DNA of 63,398 bases from positions 1-63,398 of the forward strand of contig JBEKMO010000023.1 of assembly GCA_050008465.1 (NCBI GenBank). The letters run 5' to 3'. The position numbers and the translations under genes were made by a program. The notes beneath the pieces are model-generated. The model was not told the DNA's origin and ran no database searches. It was given only the letters and a program-made list of their open reading frames with translations. The stretch comes from Fen-330 sp050008465 (GTDB lineage Bacteria > Acidobacteriota > Terriglobia > Bryobacterales > Bryobacteraceae). This document shows positions 34,469 to 42,293 of this stretch, piece by piece. How positions within the stretch are numbered: the stretch's first letter is position 1; every line of letters starts with the position of its first letter.

Positions 34469-35257
34469 AAGACTATCCGCATTCCGGCCTGGCCTATCCA
34501 TACGGAACGTGAGATCGAGCTGCTGCGGGAGGTGCTGGAGAGCGCGCAGTGGGGCGGTTTTCGTGAGATCGTGCGACGGCTGGAGCGCGAGTTCGCCGCC
34601 TTCCAGCACTGCGCGCACGGAATCGGCGCGGTGAACGGAACCGTGACGCTGGAGACCGCGCTCGCGCACGGCTCGGAGTGGAACGGCAGGCGGGCCGGCA
34701 GCTTCGGAATGGCCGGCGCGTGCAGCTTCCGGAACTCCAAGGTCATGACCTCGGGCGAGGGCGGCATGCTCATGACCAACGACGCCGGGTTCGCTGAGCG
34801 CGCCCAGTCCTTCTGCAACCAGGGGTGCGGGCCCGGCCCGGGCTTCTTCTCCCACTGCTCGCCGACGGCGGTGTTGCTCGCCCAACTCGAGCGGCTGCTG
34901 CGTTCGGGATGGGCGGAAATCGACGGACTGCATTTCCAGGACGTGCCCAGCCAAGTCAAAACGGATTCCCACTTTCTGCTGCTCGGCCGGATCGATTCGG
35001 CGAAGTTCGGGAAGACGCGGGACGAGTTTCACCGCGCTGTCACAGTCGCGGGGATCCCCTGCACGCCCTTCTAGCCTCATCCGCTTTGTGGCAAACCGCC
35101 GTATCGCCAGGGCGGCTGTCGCGTCGAGCCATGCCCGGTGGTGGAAGCCTGCATCCGCGACGCGTTCTGGCTCCCCGATCACGTGCTGATGGGCGACGAA
35201 GAGACGACGCGGGAGATCGCGGCCGCAATTGTAAGCGTCCGGGAGCAAAAAGGTTAG
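34469..35257 (+). pseudogene. Decayed DegT/DnrJ/EryC1-family sugar aminotransferase
   Basis: Pieces of one PLP aminotransferase can be read in order. First the N terminus (IPAWPIHTEREIELLREVLES, then GIGAVNGTVTLETALA). Then directly HGSEWNGRRAGSFGMAGACSF and the SKVMTSGEGGM PLP-lysine segment, with about 100 residues missing between. Then a C-terminal part to a stop at 35072, and in another frame the true end (PYRQGGCRVEPCP ... REIAAAIVSVREQKG, stop at 35255). The initiation codon is also lost. At least two deletions and one frameshift make it non-functional. Intact relatives aminate nucleotide-linked keto-sugars; the neighbouring acyltransferase may have belonged to the same glycan pathway. 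Confidence 0.8.
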
Positions 35258-35381
35258 TTCTGTCCGGCCTACGTACGGTATTAACCTTGGACATGAGCCC
35301 AGAAATAGCTTGCAAACGGCGACCCCAGGGCGAATAATAGCACTGTCACGGAGGAGGCAATCCGCTGGCAAGGGTATTCCG

Positions 35382-36581
35382 ATGCCGGGCGAGAGACGCT
35401 ACTCTTCCAGCCTGAATGCGCTTCGTTTTCTGGCTGCGTGCGTAATCGTATTTGCGCACCTTGGTTACTACCCTCTGGTCGAGGCCGGGGCCCCCAAGGT
35501 CCTGCTCCACCTCATCGAAGCGCGGTCGATCATCACCTCGCTGTTCTTCGTGCTTTCGGGCTTTCTGCTGATCGAAACGATGCGCGATCGGCCGACCGCC
35601 TATTGGCCGTTCCTGGCCCGGCGGCTTTACCGCCTGTATCCGATCCACGTGTTCGGATTCCTGGCAATGGTGTGGGTGCTGTGCGTGGGGGGTACGGCGC
35701 CGGCGCCTTCGCGTCTCCTCAAGGACGCGGCAGCGTGGCTCACGCTCTCCCAAGGGTTCTTCCCGAACCGCGCGATGGCTTACAACACGCCCGCTTGGGC
35801 GGTCACCTCCTTCGCCCTCGGATACTTGGTGATGCCCTTCTTCCGGAAACTGGGCGACTTGAGCACCGGGTTCTTGCTGGCGCTGCTAACCCTGCTTTGG
35901 GCGTCTGTCCTGGCGCCGCACCTGCTGTTGCTGGCGGAGTTCCCAGCGACTTTCCGATATGCCCCCTACGATCCGTCCACCGCGAGCCTGCAATGCACGA
36001 ATGCAATCGTGCACGTGCACATCTTCCCGGTCACCCGCTTGTGGGAGATCCTGTTCGGAGCGACGCTGGCCATGCTGGCGCGACGGGCCGCGCCGCGTGG
36101 TCTGCTGGTGCGGAGGCTCTCCCGGGACTCGACGGTGGCAGGCCTGGCAGCCGCGATGACCATCGCGGTGGTGGTCGCGTGGCCCTCCAATCGGGTCTTC
36201 TATGCCCTGGTCAACGGCTTTCTGCTGCCCTTGCTGGCCTTGCTCGTGGTGGGGCTGTGGCACAACCGGGGCTGGGTAGAGCGCCTGCTGAAACTTGAAA
36301 CCCTGCAGTTGGGCGGCAGGGCTTCGATCCTGATGTACTTCCTGCATTGCCCCTGGTTCGCCTTGGTCTGCCTCGGCATGGCGAAGTTGACCGGGCTGGA
36401 ATTCCCGGAAACGGCGTTCCCCGCCCCGTTGTTCTTCCCGGCGTTGATCGATTTCGTTTTGCTGTGTTTCTGGTTCCAGCGCGACTACGATGCTTTCTGC
36501 GTGCAACTGGCCGCGCCCCCGCGCGAGGGTGATGTGCCCGGGCGGAGAGGGTTGGCCAGACTCCACCGGCAGCCGGCGTAA
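35382..36581 (+). CDS. Acyltransferase family 3 membrane protein
   Basis: The 399-residue integral membrane protein has the acyltransferase-3 pattern of about ten helices, starting with NALRFLAACVIVFAHLGYYP (catalytic-type His in the first helix/loop), then FFVLSGFLLIETM and FLARRLYRLYPIHVFGF. Such proteins O-acetylate or succinylate exopolysaccharide, LPS or peptidoglycan sugars in the inner membrane. The ATG at 35382 is chosen because the upstream 24 codons overlap non-coding sequence. It follows the decayed DegT gene, consistent with a former polysaccharide locus. Confidence 0.88.
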   Translation: MPGERRYSSSLNALRFLAACVIVFAHLGYYPLVEAGAPKVLLHLIEARSIITSLFFVLSGFLLIETMRDRPTAYWPFLARRLYRLYPIHVFGFLAMVWVLCVGGTAPAPSRLLKDAAAWLTLSQGFFPNRAMAYNTPAWAVTSFALGYLVMPFFRKLGDLSTGFLLALLTLLWASVLAPHLLLLAEFPATFRYAPYDPSTASLQCTNAIVHVHIFPVTRLWEILFGATLAMLARRAAPRGLLVRRLSRDSTVAGLAAAMTIAVVVAWPSNRVFYALVNGFLLPLLALLVVGLWHNRGWVERLLKLETLQLGGRASILMYFLHCPWFALVCLGMAKLTGLEFPETAFPAPLFFPALIDFVLLCFWFQRDYDAFCVQLAAPPREGDVPGRRGLARLHRQPA

Positions 36582-36606
36582 GGGGAATCTGCGGGCCGAT
36601 CGCGCC

Positions 36607-36897
36607 CTACTTCTTGGTGGGATCGGGGAGGATCGAGGTCTCGCCCTCGCGCTGGAGCTTCAGCCGCTTGCGGACTTCCAGTTCCTGCTCCGAACGGCTA
36701 TCGCGGAGTTTGCGGATGCGCTCGCGCTTGGCCGCGTTGTCCTTGGCGAGGTCGGCGTTTTCCTGCTCGAGCTGGTGGATCTGCTGGTGCTTGTCCTTGA
36801 GGGCGGAAACGCCGCGCGGAACCCGGAGGGCGAAGAACAGCGCCATGCAGGCGGCCAGGGCCAGCGTGCCGGCCCAGCGAAGAACAGCTTGTTTCAT
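36607..36897 (-). CDS. FtsB/DivIC-family septum formation initiator
   Basis: The 96-residue protein has one N-terminal membrane helix (WAGTLALAACMALFFAL), a coiled coil (LKDKHQQIHQLEQENADLAKDNAAKRERIRKL), and a short C-terminal part (RKRLKLQREGETSI) that matches the FtsB/DivIC pattern of a helix turning into KLGxxREGE. FtsB bridges FtsL and FtsQ at the division site. It diverges from cutA across 74 bp. Enolase, the usual neighbour in other phyla, is not present. Confidence 0.85.
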   Translation of the reverse strand: MKQAVLRWAGTLALAACMALFFALRVPRGVSALKDKHQQIHQLEQENADLAKDNAAKRERIRKLRDSRSEQELEVRKRLKLQREGETSILPDPTKK

Positions 36898-36916
36898 CCC
36901 TACATTTGTTTATAAT
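36889..36916 (+). promoter_or_regulatory. Promoter of cutA
   Basis: TTGTTT (36889-36894) and a perfect TATAAT (36911-36916) are separated by 16 nt, 56 nt before the cutA ATG. The same AT-rich box read on the minus strand (TTATAA) may serve the divergent ftsB-like gene. Confidence 0.55.
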
Positions 36917-36971
36917 CCTGTTTGACCGGATTTGCCACTGTTTCTCGAAAGTTTTTCGAAGGATCACCCCA

Positions 36972-37295
36972 ATGACCGACAAGATCGTCGTGCTGAGCAC
37001 CTGCGGATCGGCCGAGGAGGCCGCGAACGTCGCCCGCGCGCTGGTCGAGCGGCGGCTGGCGGCCTGCGTGAACATCGTCGCCGGAGTTCGTAGCATCTAC
37101 CAGTGGAAGGGCGCGGTGGAGGAGGCGGCCGAGTGGCTGCTGCTGATCAAGTCCAGCCGGGCGCTGTTCGAGCGGCTCCAGGAGGAACTGCGCAAGGCCC
37201 ATTCGTACGAGACTCCCGAGATCGTCGCTCTGGAGATCGTCGCGGGCTCCCAGAGCTACCTGGAGTGGATGAGCGCCGAGCTGGGCTTGCGCTAG
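36972..37295 (+). CDS. cutA: CutA1 divalent-cation tolerance protein
   Basis: The 107-residue protein matches the CutA1 fold and length: LVERRLAACVNIV (24-36), YQWKGAVEEAAEWLLLIKS, and the C-terminal HSYETPEIVALEI motif. CutA1 forms a very stable trimer in the cytoplasm; it binds copper in vitro, but its cellular role is uncertain. It is followed by an MFS transporter gene whose ATG lies 20 nt downstream. Confidence 0.93.
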   Translation: MTDKIVVLSTCGSAEEAANVARALVERRLAACVNIVAGVRSIYQWKGAVEEAAEWLLLIKSSRALFERLQEELRKAHSYETPEIVALEIVAGSQSYLEWMSAELGLR

Positions 37296-37314
37296 GGTGC
37301 CTCAGCGTGTTGTG

Positions 37315-38652
37315 ATGACCCTTCGCGTGACCACGCCTCGCACTGAAGTGAAACCCACCCGCACCAGGTATTGGGTCATCGTCTTCGCGGTGGCGCTGGC
37401 GATCGTGACCTATATCGATCGCGTGTGCATCTCCCAGGCCGAGTCCGACATTCGGAGCGACCTGGGGTTGACCCCCGTTCAAATGGGCTACGCGTTCGCT
37501 GCCTTTGCCTGGGCCTACGCGATCTTCGAAATCCCGGGCGGCTGGCTGGGGGACTGGATCGGACCGCGGCGGGTACTGCTGCGGGTGGTGCTATGGTGGT
37601 CGTTCTTCACGGCCGCCACCGGCTGGGTGCGGGGCTGGCTCTCGCTGGTGGCGACGCGGTTCCTGTTCGGCGCCGGAGAGGCCGGCTGCTTTCCGAATCT
37701 GACCAAGGCGTTCACCACCTGGTTGCCGCAGCAGGAGCGGGTGCGCGCGCAGGGCATCATGTGGATGAGCGCGCGGTGGGGCGGCGCCGTCACGCCGCTG
37801 CTGGTGGTGTGGGTGATCCACTACATGTCGTGGCGGCATGCCTTCGAGGTGTTCGGCGTCCTCGGAGTGCTCTGGGCGGCGGTATTCTACCCGTGGTATC
37901 GCGACAACCCGCGGGACCACAAGAAGGTCAACGCAGGGGAGCTTGCGCTGCTGGAGGGCGCGGACAAGCTGGCCTCCGGGCACGGCGACGTGCCCTGGAA
38001 GAAGCTGGTTTCCTCACGCACCGTCTGGATGCTCTGGGCGCAGTATTTCTGCCTGTCCTATCCCTGGTACTTCTACATCACCTGGCTGCCAACGTACTTG
38101 AAGGACTACCGACACCTGAATCCGGAGTACGCCGCGAAATTGGCCATCTTCCCGCTGTTTTTCGGCGGACTGGGTTGCGCCTTCAGCGGGTTCATTTCGC
38201 CGCGCATGGCGCGCTGGACCGGCAGCGCCAGCGCCGCGCGGCGCCTGGTTGCCTACGTGGGCTTTTGCAGCGCCAGCGTGCTGCTGCTGGCGCACACCGC
38301 GATCCGCGATCCGCTGTGGGCGATGATCGTCATGGGCCTGGCCAGTTTCGCCAACGACCTCATCATGCCCGGAGCCTGGGGAGCCTGCATGGACGTCGGC
38401 GGAAAGTACGCGGGGACGCTCTCGGGATCGATGAACATGATGGGCAACGCCGCCGGGGGGCTCGCGCCGGTGGTGTTCGGCTACGTGATCCAGGCGACCA
38501 AGAGCTGCACGCTCAACTTCTACATCATGGCGGCCATCTACGTGCTCGGGGCGCTGTGCTGGAAATTCATCGACCCGGTGACGCCGCTGGAAGAACAGAA
38601 GGAGACGGACTGGTTCTTAAGACGTCTGGTGAAACGAAATCAGCCCGTGTGA
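37315..38652 (+). CDS. MFS transporter, anion:cation symporter (ACS) type
   Basis: The 445-residue protein has twelve membrane helices and the ACS-family hallmarks: YIDRVCISQAESDI in helix 1, GGWLGDWIGPRR (the MFS loop 2-3 motif), and GAGEAGCFPNLTKAFTTWLPQQERVRAQG. ACS members import hexuronates, glucarate or galactonate with protons. Given the GH67/CE15 genes 5-9 kb downstream, glucuronate or a related acid is a plausible substrate, but that is inference. A GTG at 37297 is an alternative start. Cytoplasmic tail KRNQPV. Confidence 0.87.
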   Translation: MTLRVTTPRTEVKPTRTRYWVIVFAVALAIVTYIDRVCISQAESDIRSDLGLTPVQMGYAFAAFAWAYAIFEIPGGWLGDWIGPRRVLLRVVLWWSFFTAATGWVRGWLSLVATRFLFGAGEAGCFPNLTKAFTTWLPQQERVRAQGIMWMSARWGGAVTPLLVVWVIHYMSWRHAFEVFGVLGVLWAAVFYPWYRDNPRDHKKVNAGELALLEGADKLASGHGDVPWKKLVSSRTVWMLWAQYFCLSYPWYFYITWLPTYLKDYRHLNPEYAAKLAIFPLFFGGLGCAFSGFISPRMARWTGSASAARRLVAYVGFCSASVLLLAHTAIRDPLWAMIVMGLASFANDLIMPGAWGACMDVGGKYAGTLSGSMNMMGNAAGGLAPVVFGYVIQATKSCTLNFYIMAAIYVLGALCWKFIDPVTPLEEQKETDWFLRRLVKRNQPV

Positions 38653-38737
38653 CACTATCTATGCGGGGGACTTCGCGACGCTCACCGGGCGCCGCAAGCA
38701 GAGCCCCGCGAACGAACTCGTGAGACAGGAGACGAAG

Positions 38738-39427
38738 GTGGCGAAGATCCCGAAAGAACTGAGAGAACTGGCGAAGTTCCTCGACAAGTTCGGCTACGTG
38801 TTGGCCGTACCGTTCAACGACATTAGTGTGCCGGGCTACATCGGCGGCTTCGACGAGAAGGGGCGCGAGGTGATCGTGGATACGGGGAAGTGTCTGGCCA
38901 AAGTCTCGCGCAACAAGCCGGCCAAGGTGGTGCTGGGAAGCTTCAAGAAGAGCAGCGTGTTCTCGCTGAAGAGTTTCCTGAACCTGTTCGGCGGCCTGTT
39001 GAACGTGACCTCCGATTTCTCATTCGCGAGGAGCGTGTCGCTGGACTTCCCCAATGCTCTTCTGGAGTCCGACTTCATCACCGAGATCGATGTGCAGGAG
39101 GTGCTCCCCACCATCAGCCGGCCGTGCTTGAAAGCCTTGCTGGACCCGAGCAACTTCCTGATCATGCAAGTCCTGCAGACCGACGCGTTGCGGTACAGCT
39201 TCGAGCTGAAGAGAAAGGCGACCGCCGAGGCCAAGGCGGATATCACCGCGAAGTTCAAAGGGATGAAGATCGGTGACGCGACAGTCGAACTGGACTGGCA
39301 ATCCGAAACCGGCTTCAGCATCTTGCTGAGCGGCGCGAAGCTGACGATCGGATACAAGCCGGCGCGGCACAGTCTGACGAGCTTGTCTCCAGCGGTGTTC
39401 TACAAATCCACGACGCCGCGGAGTTGA
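38738..39427 (+). CDS. Hypothetical protein; pattern resembles a bacterial gasdermin-like pore former (weak)
   Basis: The 229-residue protein starts at GTG 38738, with AGGAGA five bases upstream (an in-frame GTG at 38720 is less likely). It has no signal peptide or membrane helix. The order of elements recalls bacterial gasdermins: an N-terminal amphipathic helix (ELRELAKFLDKFGYVLAVPF), a serine/lysine-rich hairpin region (VVLGSFKKSSVFSLKSFLNLF), a SVSLDF strand, FLIMQVLQTDALRYSF as a 'ylI-evLkS' like strand, a helix-strand-strand end (SETGFSILLSGAKLTIGY) and a short C-terminal tail. No adjacent protease, as gasdermin operons usually have, is seen. I hold this as a hypothesis, not an identification. 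Confidence 0.5.
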   Translation: MAKIPKELRELAKFLDKFGYVLAVPFNDISVPGYIGGFDEKGREVIVDTGKCLAKVSRNKPAKVVLGSFKKSSVFSLKSFLNLFGGLLNVTSDFSFARSVSLDFPNALLESDFITEIDVQEVLPTISRPCLKALLDPSNFLIMQVLQTDALRYSFELKRKATAEAKADITAKFKGMKIGDATVELDWQSETGFSILLSGAKLTIGYKPARHSLTSLSPAVFYKSTTPRS

Positions 39428-39503
39428 GCAAGAACCCGCAGGCTATTCGGCAACCCAGGGGACAACCCTCGCTTTCCTGTTGAAAACAGGGGAGTAATCT
39501 CTC

Positions 39504-39533
39504 TTGACTCCAGTGAAATCAAAATGATATCAT
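39504..39533 (+). promoter_or_regulatory. Promoter of the SPFH/RHH operon
   Basis: TTGACT (39504-39509) and TATCAT (39528-39533) with an 18-nt spacer. The region from the -35 onward is covered by the three-box operator array at 39514-39543. AAAGGAG follows as ribosome site. Confidence 0.5.
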
Positions 39534-39543
39534 TGTGATGTCA
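39514..39543. promoter_or_regulatory. Operator array: three TGATATCA-type boxes at exact 11-bp spacing
   Basis: TGAAATCA (39514-39521), TGATATCA (39525-39532) and TGATGTCA (39536-39543) are near-palindromic 8-mers repeated every 11 bp, one helical turn. They cover the spacer, -10 and expected transcription start of the operon. Ribbon-helix-helix dimers bind successive operators on one DNA face in this way, and the operon encodes such a protein (40446-40640), so autorepression is likely. Confidence 0.7.
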
Positions 39544-39560
39544 AAGGAGAGATCGTTCCC

Positions 39561-40430
39561 ATGCTACAGGAAAAGCAGATCAAAGGATATCCGGGCTGGC
39601 TGATGTTGTTCCTGTTCGCCGCGGTGTTGGCCGGTGGGACATGGATGCTGGTCTCGGCAGCCAGGGCGGAGGCCGGGCTGTGGTTCGCGGTGTGGCTCGC
39701 GGTTCTGACGGCCGACATCTTTTGCGTCTTCGGGTTAACGGTGATCAATCCCAATGAAGCTCGCGTGATCCAGTTGTTTGGCGTCTACAAGGGATCCATC
39801 AAGGAGCAGGGCTTCTGGTGGGTGAACCCGCTGACGATGCGTCGCAGGGTTTCCCTGCGCATACGCAACTTCGAGAGCAGCAAGCTGAAAGTGAACGACC
39901 AGGACGGCAACCCCGTCGAGATCGCCGCCGTAGTGGTGTGGCGGGTGGTGGAGACGGCCGAGGCGGTGTTTCACGTGGACGACTTCGAGCATTTTGTGCA
40001 TGTGCAGACCGAGGCCGCGGTGCGTATCCTGGCCACCACCTACCCCTACGACGCGCACGTGGAAGGCCAGCTCTCGCTGCGCATGTCGGTGCTGGAGATC
40101 TCCCACCGGCTGGGCGAGGAGATCCAGCAGCGGCTGGCCAAGGCCGGTGTCGAGGTGATCGAGGCCCGCATCAGCCACCTGGCTTACGCGCCCGAAATCG
40201 CCAGCGCAATGCTGCGACGCCAGCAGGCCAGCGCCATCATCGCCGCCCGGCAGAAGATCGTCGAGGGAGCCGTGGGCATGGTGGAGATGGCTCTCGAACT
40301 GCTGAGCGCGAAGCATGTGGTACAGCTCGACGAAGAACGCAAGGCCACCATGGTGAGCAACCTGCTGGTGGTGCTGTGCAGCGACCGCGACGCGCAGCCC
40401 ATCGTCAACGCAGGCACGCTGTATCAGTAA
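39561..40430 (+). CDS. SPFH/Band 7 (stomatin-like) membrane protein
   Basis: The 289-residue protein has two N-terminal hydrophobic segments (GWLMLFLFAAVLAGGTWMLV; LWFAVWLAVLTADIFCVFGL), then an SPFH domain (NPNEARVIQLFGVYKGSIKEQGFWWVNP ... VEIAAVVVWRVVETAEAVFHVDD) and a C-terminal coiled-coil with the stomatin-type AxxxxRQ pattern (MLRRQQASAIIAARQKIVEGAVGMVEMAL). SPFH proteins organise membrane microdomains and often partner with proteases. This membrane topology with a following ribbon-helix-helix gene is a recurrent bacterial operon whose role is not established. Confidence 0.87.
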   Translation: MLQEKQIKGYPGWLMLFLFAAVLAGGTWMLVSAARAEAGLWFAVWLAVLTADIFCVFGLTVINPNEARVIQLFGVYKGSIKEQGFWWVNPLTMRRRVSLRIRNFESSKLKVNDQDGNPVEIAAVVVWRVVETAEAVFHVDDFEHFVHVQTEAAVRILATTYPYDAHVEGQLSLRMSVLEISHRLGEEIQQRLAKAGVEVIEARISHLAYAPEIASAMLRRQQASAIIAARQKIVEGAVGMVEMALELLSAKHVVQLDEERKATMVSNLLVVLCSDRDAQPIVNAGTLYQ

Positions 40431-40445
40431 GCGAGCGGTGGGCCG

Positions 40446-40640
40446 ATGGCGCCACGGAAGACATTTCTGCTTCGGCTGGACCCGGCGACTCACGAAGCTC
40501 TCCAGCGCTGGGCCGACGCCGAGCTGCGCAGCCTGAACGCGCAAATCGAGTTTCTGCTGCGTCGCGCTTTGCGAGAGGCCGGGCGCACGCCGGCGGACGC
40601 GCGCGAGGAGCCGCCCCGGCCTGGCGGCTCAGAGGAGTGA
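40446..40640 (+). CDS. Arc-like ribbon-helix-helix DNA-binding protein
   Basis: The 64-residue protein has the RHH form: a short basic beta strand (RKTFLLRLDP), helix A (ATHEALQRWADAE), turn, and helix B (SLNAQIEFLLRRALREAG), plus a disordered acidic tail. Arc/MetJ-type dimers bind DNA with the paired strands. It lies 15 nt after the SPFH gene and 3 nt before the DUF3592-like gene. It is the obvious candidate to bind the 11-bp-spaced TGATATCA array in front of the operon. Confidence 0.82.
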   Translation: MAPRKTFLLRLDPATHEALQRWADAELRSLNAQIEFLLRRALREAGRTPADAREEPPRPGGSEE

Positions 40641-40643
40641 GCC

Positions 40644-41429
40644 ATGGATTCTCGAGCCCAACTTTCGGAACTCGGGCGGCATTGGACGCCCCCGGACGGA
40701 CTGGAACTCTGCCGGTCGCGCGCGGTTCGATTGACCGCCGCAGGGAAGACGGTGTTCGCCCTGGCCGTGGTGTTTTTCGTTGGGGCGCTGGCCGGAGGCG
40801 TCGCCCTCGGCGTCCTGGCCAGCCGGCAGGCGGAGGAGCAGCGCCTCCTTCGGGAACAGGGAGTGGACACCCAGGGCCATGTCGCCAGGCTGTGGCGCAG
40901 CGGGGACAAGGGCCAGACGCGATGGGTGGCCTATCGGTTCACCCTCCAGGAGAGCACTTATCAAGGGCGCGCCAGGGCGCCGGTCCGAATCTGGAAGAAC
41001 CTTCAGGTCGGATCGGACGTGGCGGTGCGCTATCTTCCCTCGAACCCGGCTGTAAGCTATCCGCTCGGCCGCGAACCGGGGCCCATGCCCATGTGGATTT
41101 CCTGGCTGGTAGCCGCGTCCCTGGCAGCGGTCGGCGGGCTATTCACGCTTCTGCTCCGGCGCCAGAGGTGGCTGCTGGCCGAAGGACGGCCCACCTTGGC
41201 TGTGGTGACGCGCCACGCCAAGACCGACAAGGGCACGGTGATCCACTACGAGTTCGCGCTGCTCAGCGGCTCCATCGCGAAAGGACGGAGTGGTCCCACC
41301 CGGAAGCCGACGGCGGTTGGCGCCACCTTCTGCGTGTTCTACGACCCGGACAATCCGCGCCGGAATGCCCCGTATCCGCTCCCCCTGGTAGAGCCGATCT
41401 ACGTTCGTAAGACGCCCGCGCGGCCGTGA
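40644..41429 (+). CDS. DUF3592-like two-helix membrane protein
   Basis: The 261-residue protein has membrane helices at about 37-58 (VFALAVVFFVGALAGGVALGV) and 150-170 (WISWLVAASLAAVGGLFTLLL), separated by a periplasmic-type beta domain (GHVARLWRSGDKGQTRWVAYRF...YLPSNPAVSYPLG), and a repeat of that motif at the C terminus (YEFALLSGSIAKG...FYDPDNPRRN). The paired 'V.YDP.NP' elements are typical of DUF3592. It is the third gene of the SPFH operon, start 3 nt after the RHH stop. Function unknown; it may be a partner of the SPFH protein in the membrane. Confidence 0.7.
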   Translation: MDSRAQLSELGRHWTPPDGLELCRSRAVRLTAAGKTVFALAVVFFVGALAGGVALGVLASRQAEEQRLLREQGVDTQGHVARLWRSGDKGQTRWVAYRFTLQESTYQGRARAPVRIWKNLQVGSDVAVRYLPSNPAVSYPLGREPGPMPMWISWLVAASLAAVGGLFTLLLRRQRWLLAEGRPTLAVVTRHAKTDKGTVIHYEFALLSGSIAKGRSGPTRKPTAVGATFCVFYDPDNPRRNAPYPLPLVEPIYVRKTPARP

Positions 41430-41637
41430 GCCAGCACCCACGTCTTCCCGCTTGCCAGGCGAGCTCGGGCGAGAGTTGGCTCCCCGAGCGCGACATCGCA
41501 ACCAAGACAACTCTCAGCCGCCCGCTGCCTGGGCCCCATTCCCAATCTCAGCTTGGTTGAGTGTACACTTAAGCTCGGCGAATACCTAGAATGGAAGTCC
41601 GTGCTGACATCTTTGGCTACACTGATTCTCACCCCCG

Positions 41638-42147
41638 ATGCTGAACCAAGAGTATGAATGGAATGACGTCCGGTACCAGATCAACCGCCGGATCAGCTAC
41701 GACGTAGATCTTTCCTTCGACGGCAGGCCGGCAAAGGAACTGCTTCCCCCAGGAACAATGCTATACAGGCTCGATTCTCCCATTGTTTTCGGGATCTTCA
41801 TGAAGGTCTGGTGGATGAAAGAAGCGGCGTTCCGCCGCATCTTCGCTAGAGTGGATTCTCCATCGGCCCTGCGCCAGGAGTGGCAGAACAGCTTGGCGCT
41901 GAGAAAGCCCGGAAAGGGTGAAGCAGGGAAACTCGGAGGACGGACGGGAGACGCCTCAACGCGCACTCAGGTGCTGGTCATCCTGACCACGCAACCCGTC
42001 TTTGCGTGGGTGGGGATCGCGAGTCCTCTATTCCACAGGGCTGGCGGAGAAGAGCAGGTTTATCTGCCGAACCTCGCGCACGGCTCTGGACCGAACCGTA
42101 GCGATCATGCGCGGCTGCTACGGACTTACACCCTGCCGACGACTTGA
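41638..42147 (+). CDS. Hypothetical cytoplasmic protein
   Basis: The 169-residue protein shows no signal peptide or membrane helix. It contains VRYQINRRISYDVDLSFDGRPAKELLPPGTMLYRLDS and, near the end, LPNLAHGSGPNRSDHARLLRTYTLP. The glycine/proline-rich interior and the GT..LYRLD phrase are reminiscent of H-NS-unrelated 'ADP-ribosyl-transferase-like' or beta-rich effector domains, but I do not recognise a family. No good ribosome site precedes the ATG. It lies alone in an AT-richer 850-bp stretch between two operons, so horizontal acquisition is possible. Confidence 0.5.
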   Translation: MLNQEYEWNDVRYQINRRISYDVDLSFDGRPAKELLPPGTMLYRLDSPIVFGIFMKVWWMKEAAFRRIFARVDSPSALRQEWQNSLALRKPGKGEAGKLGGRTGDASTRTQVLVILTTQPVFAWVGIASPLFHRAGGEEQVYLPNLAHGSGPNRSDHARLLRTYTLPTT

Positions 42148-42293
42148 GCCGACGCCTGCAAAACCTGAACGACGGATGCCGCGCGCCGTCGGCCAGACTG
42201 AAACGCGCTGGCATAATCGGATCGGGCTGACTTGGTCGGGAACGCAGTCGTAGATGTTGTGGCTATGATATTGTTGTGGTGTTGAACTAACTC

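Noticed and set aside
38738..39427. Firm annotation as a gasdermin
   Set aside because: Similarity is only in the order of secondary-structure-like elements; no protease neighbour and no N-terminal cysteine for lipidation. Kept as a hypothesis.
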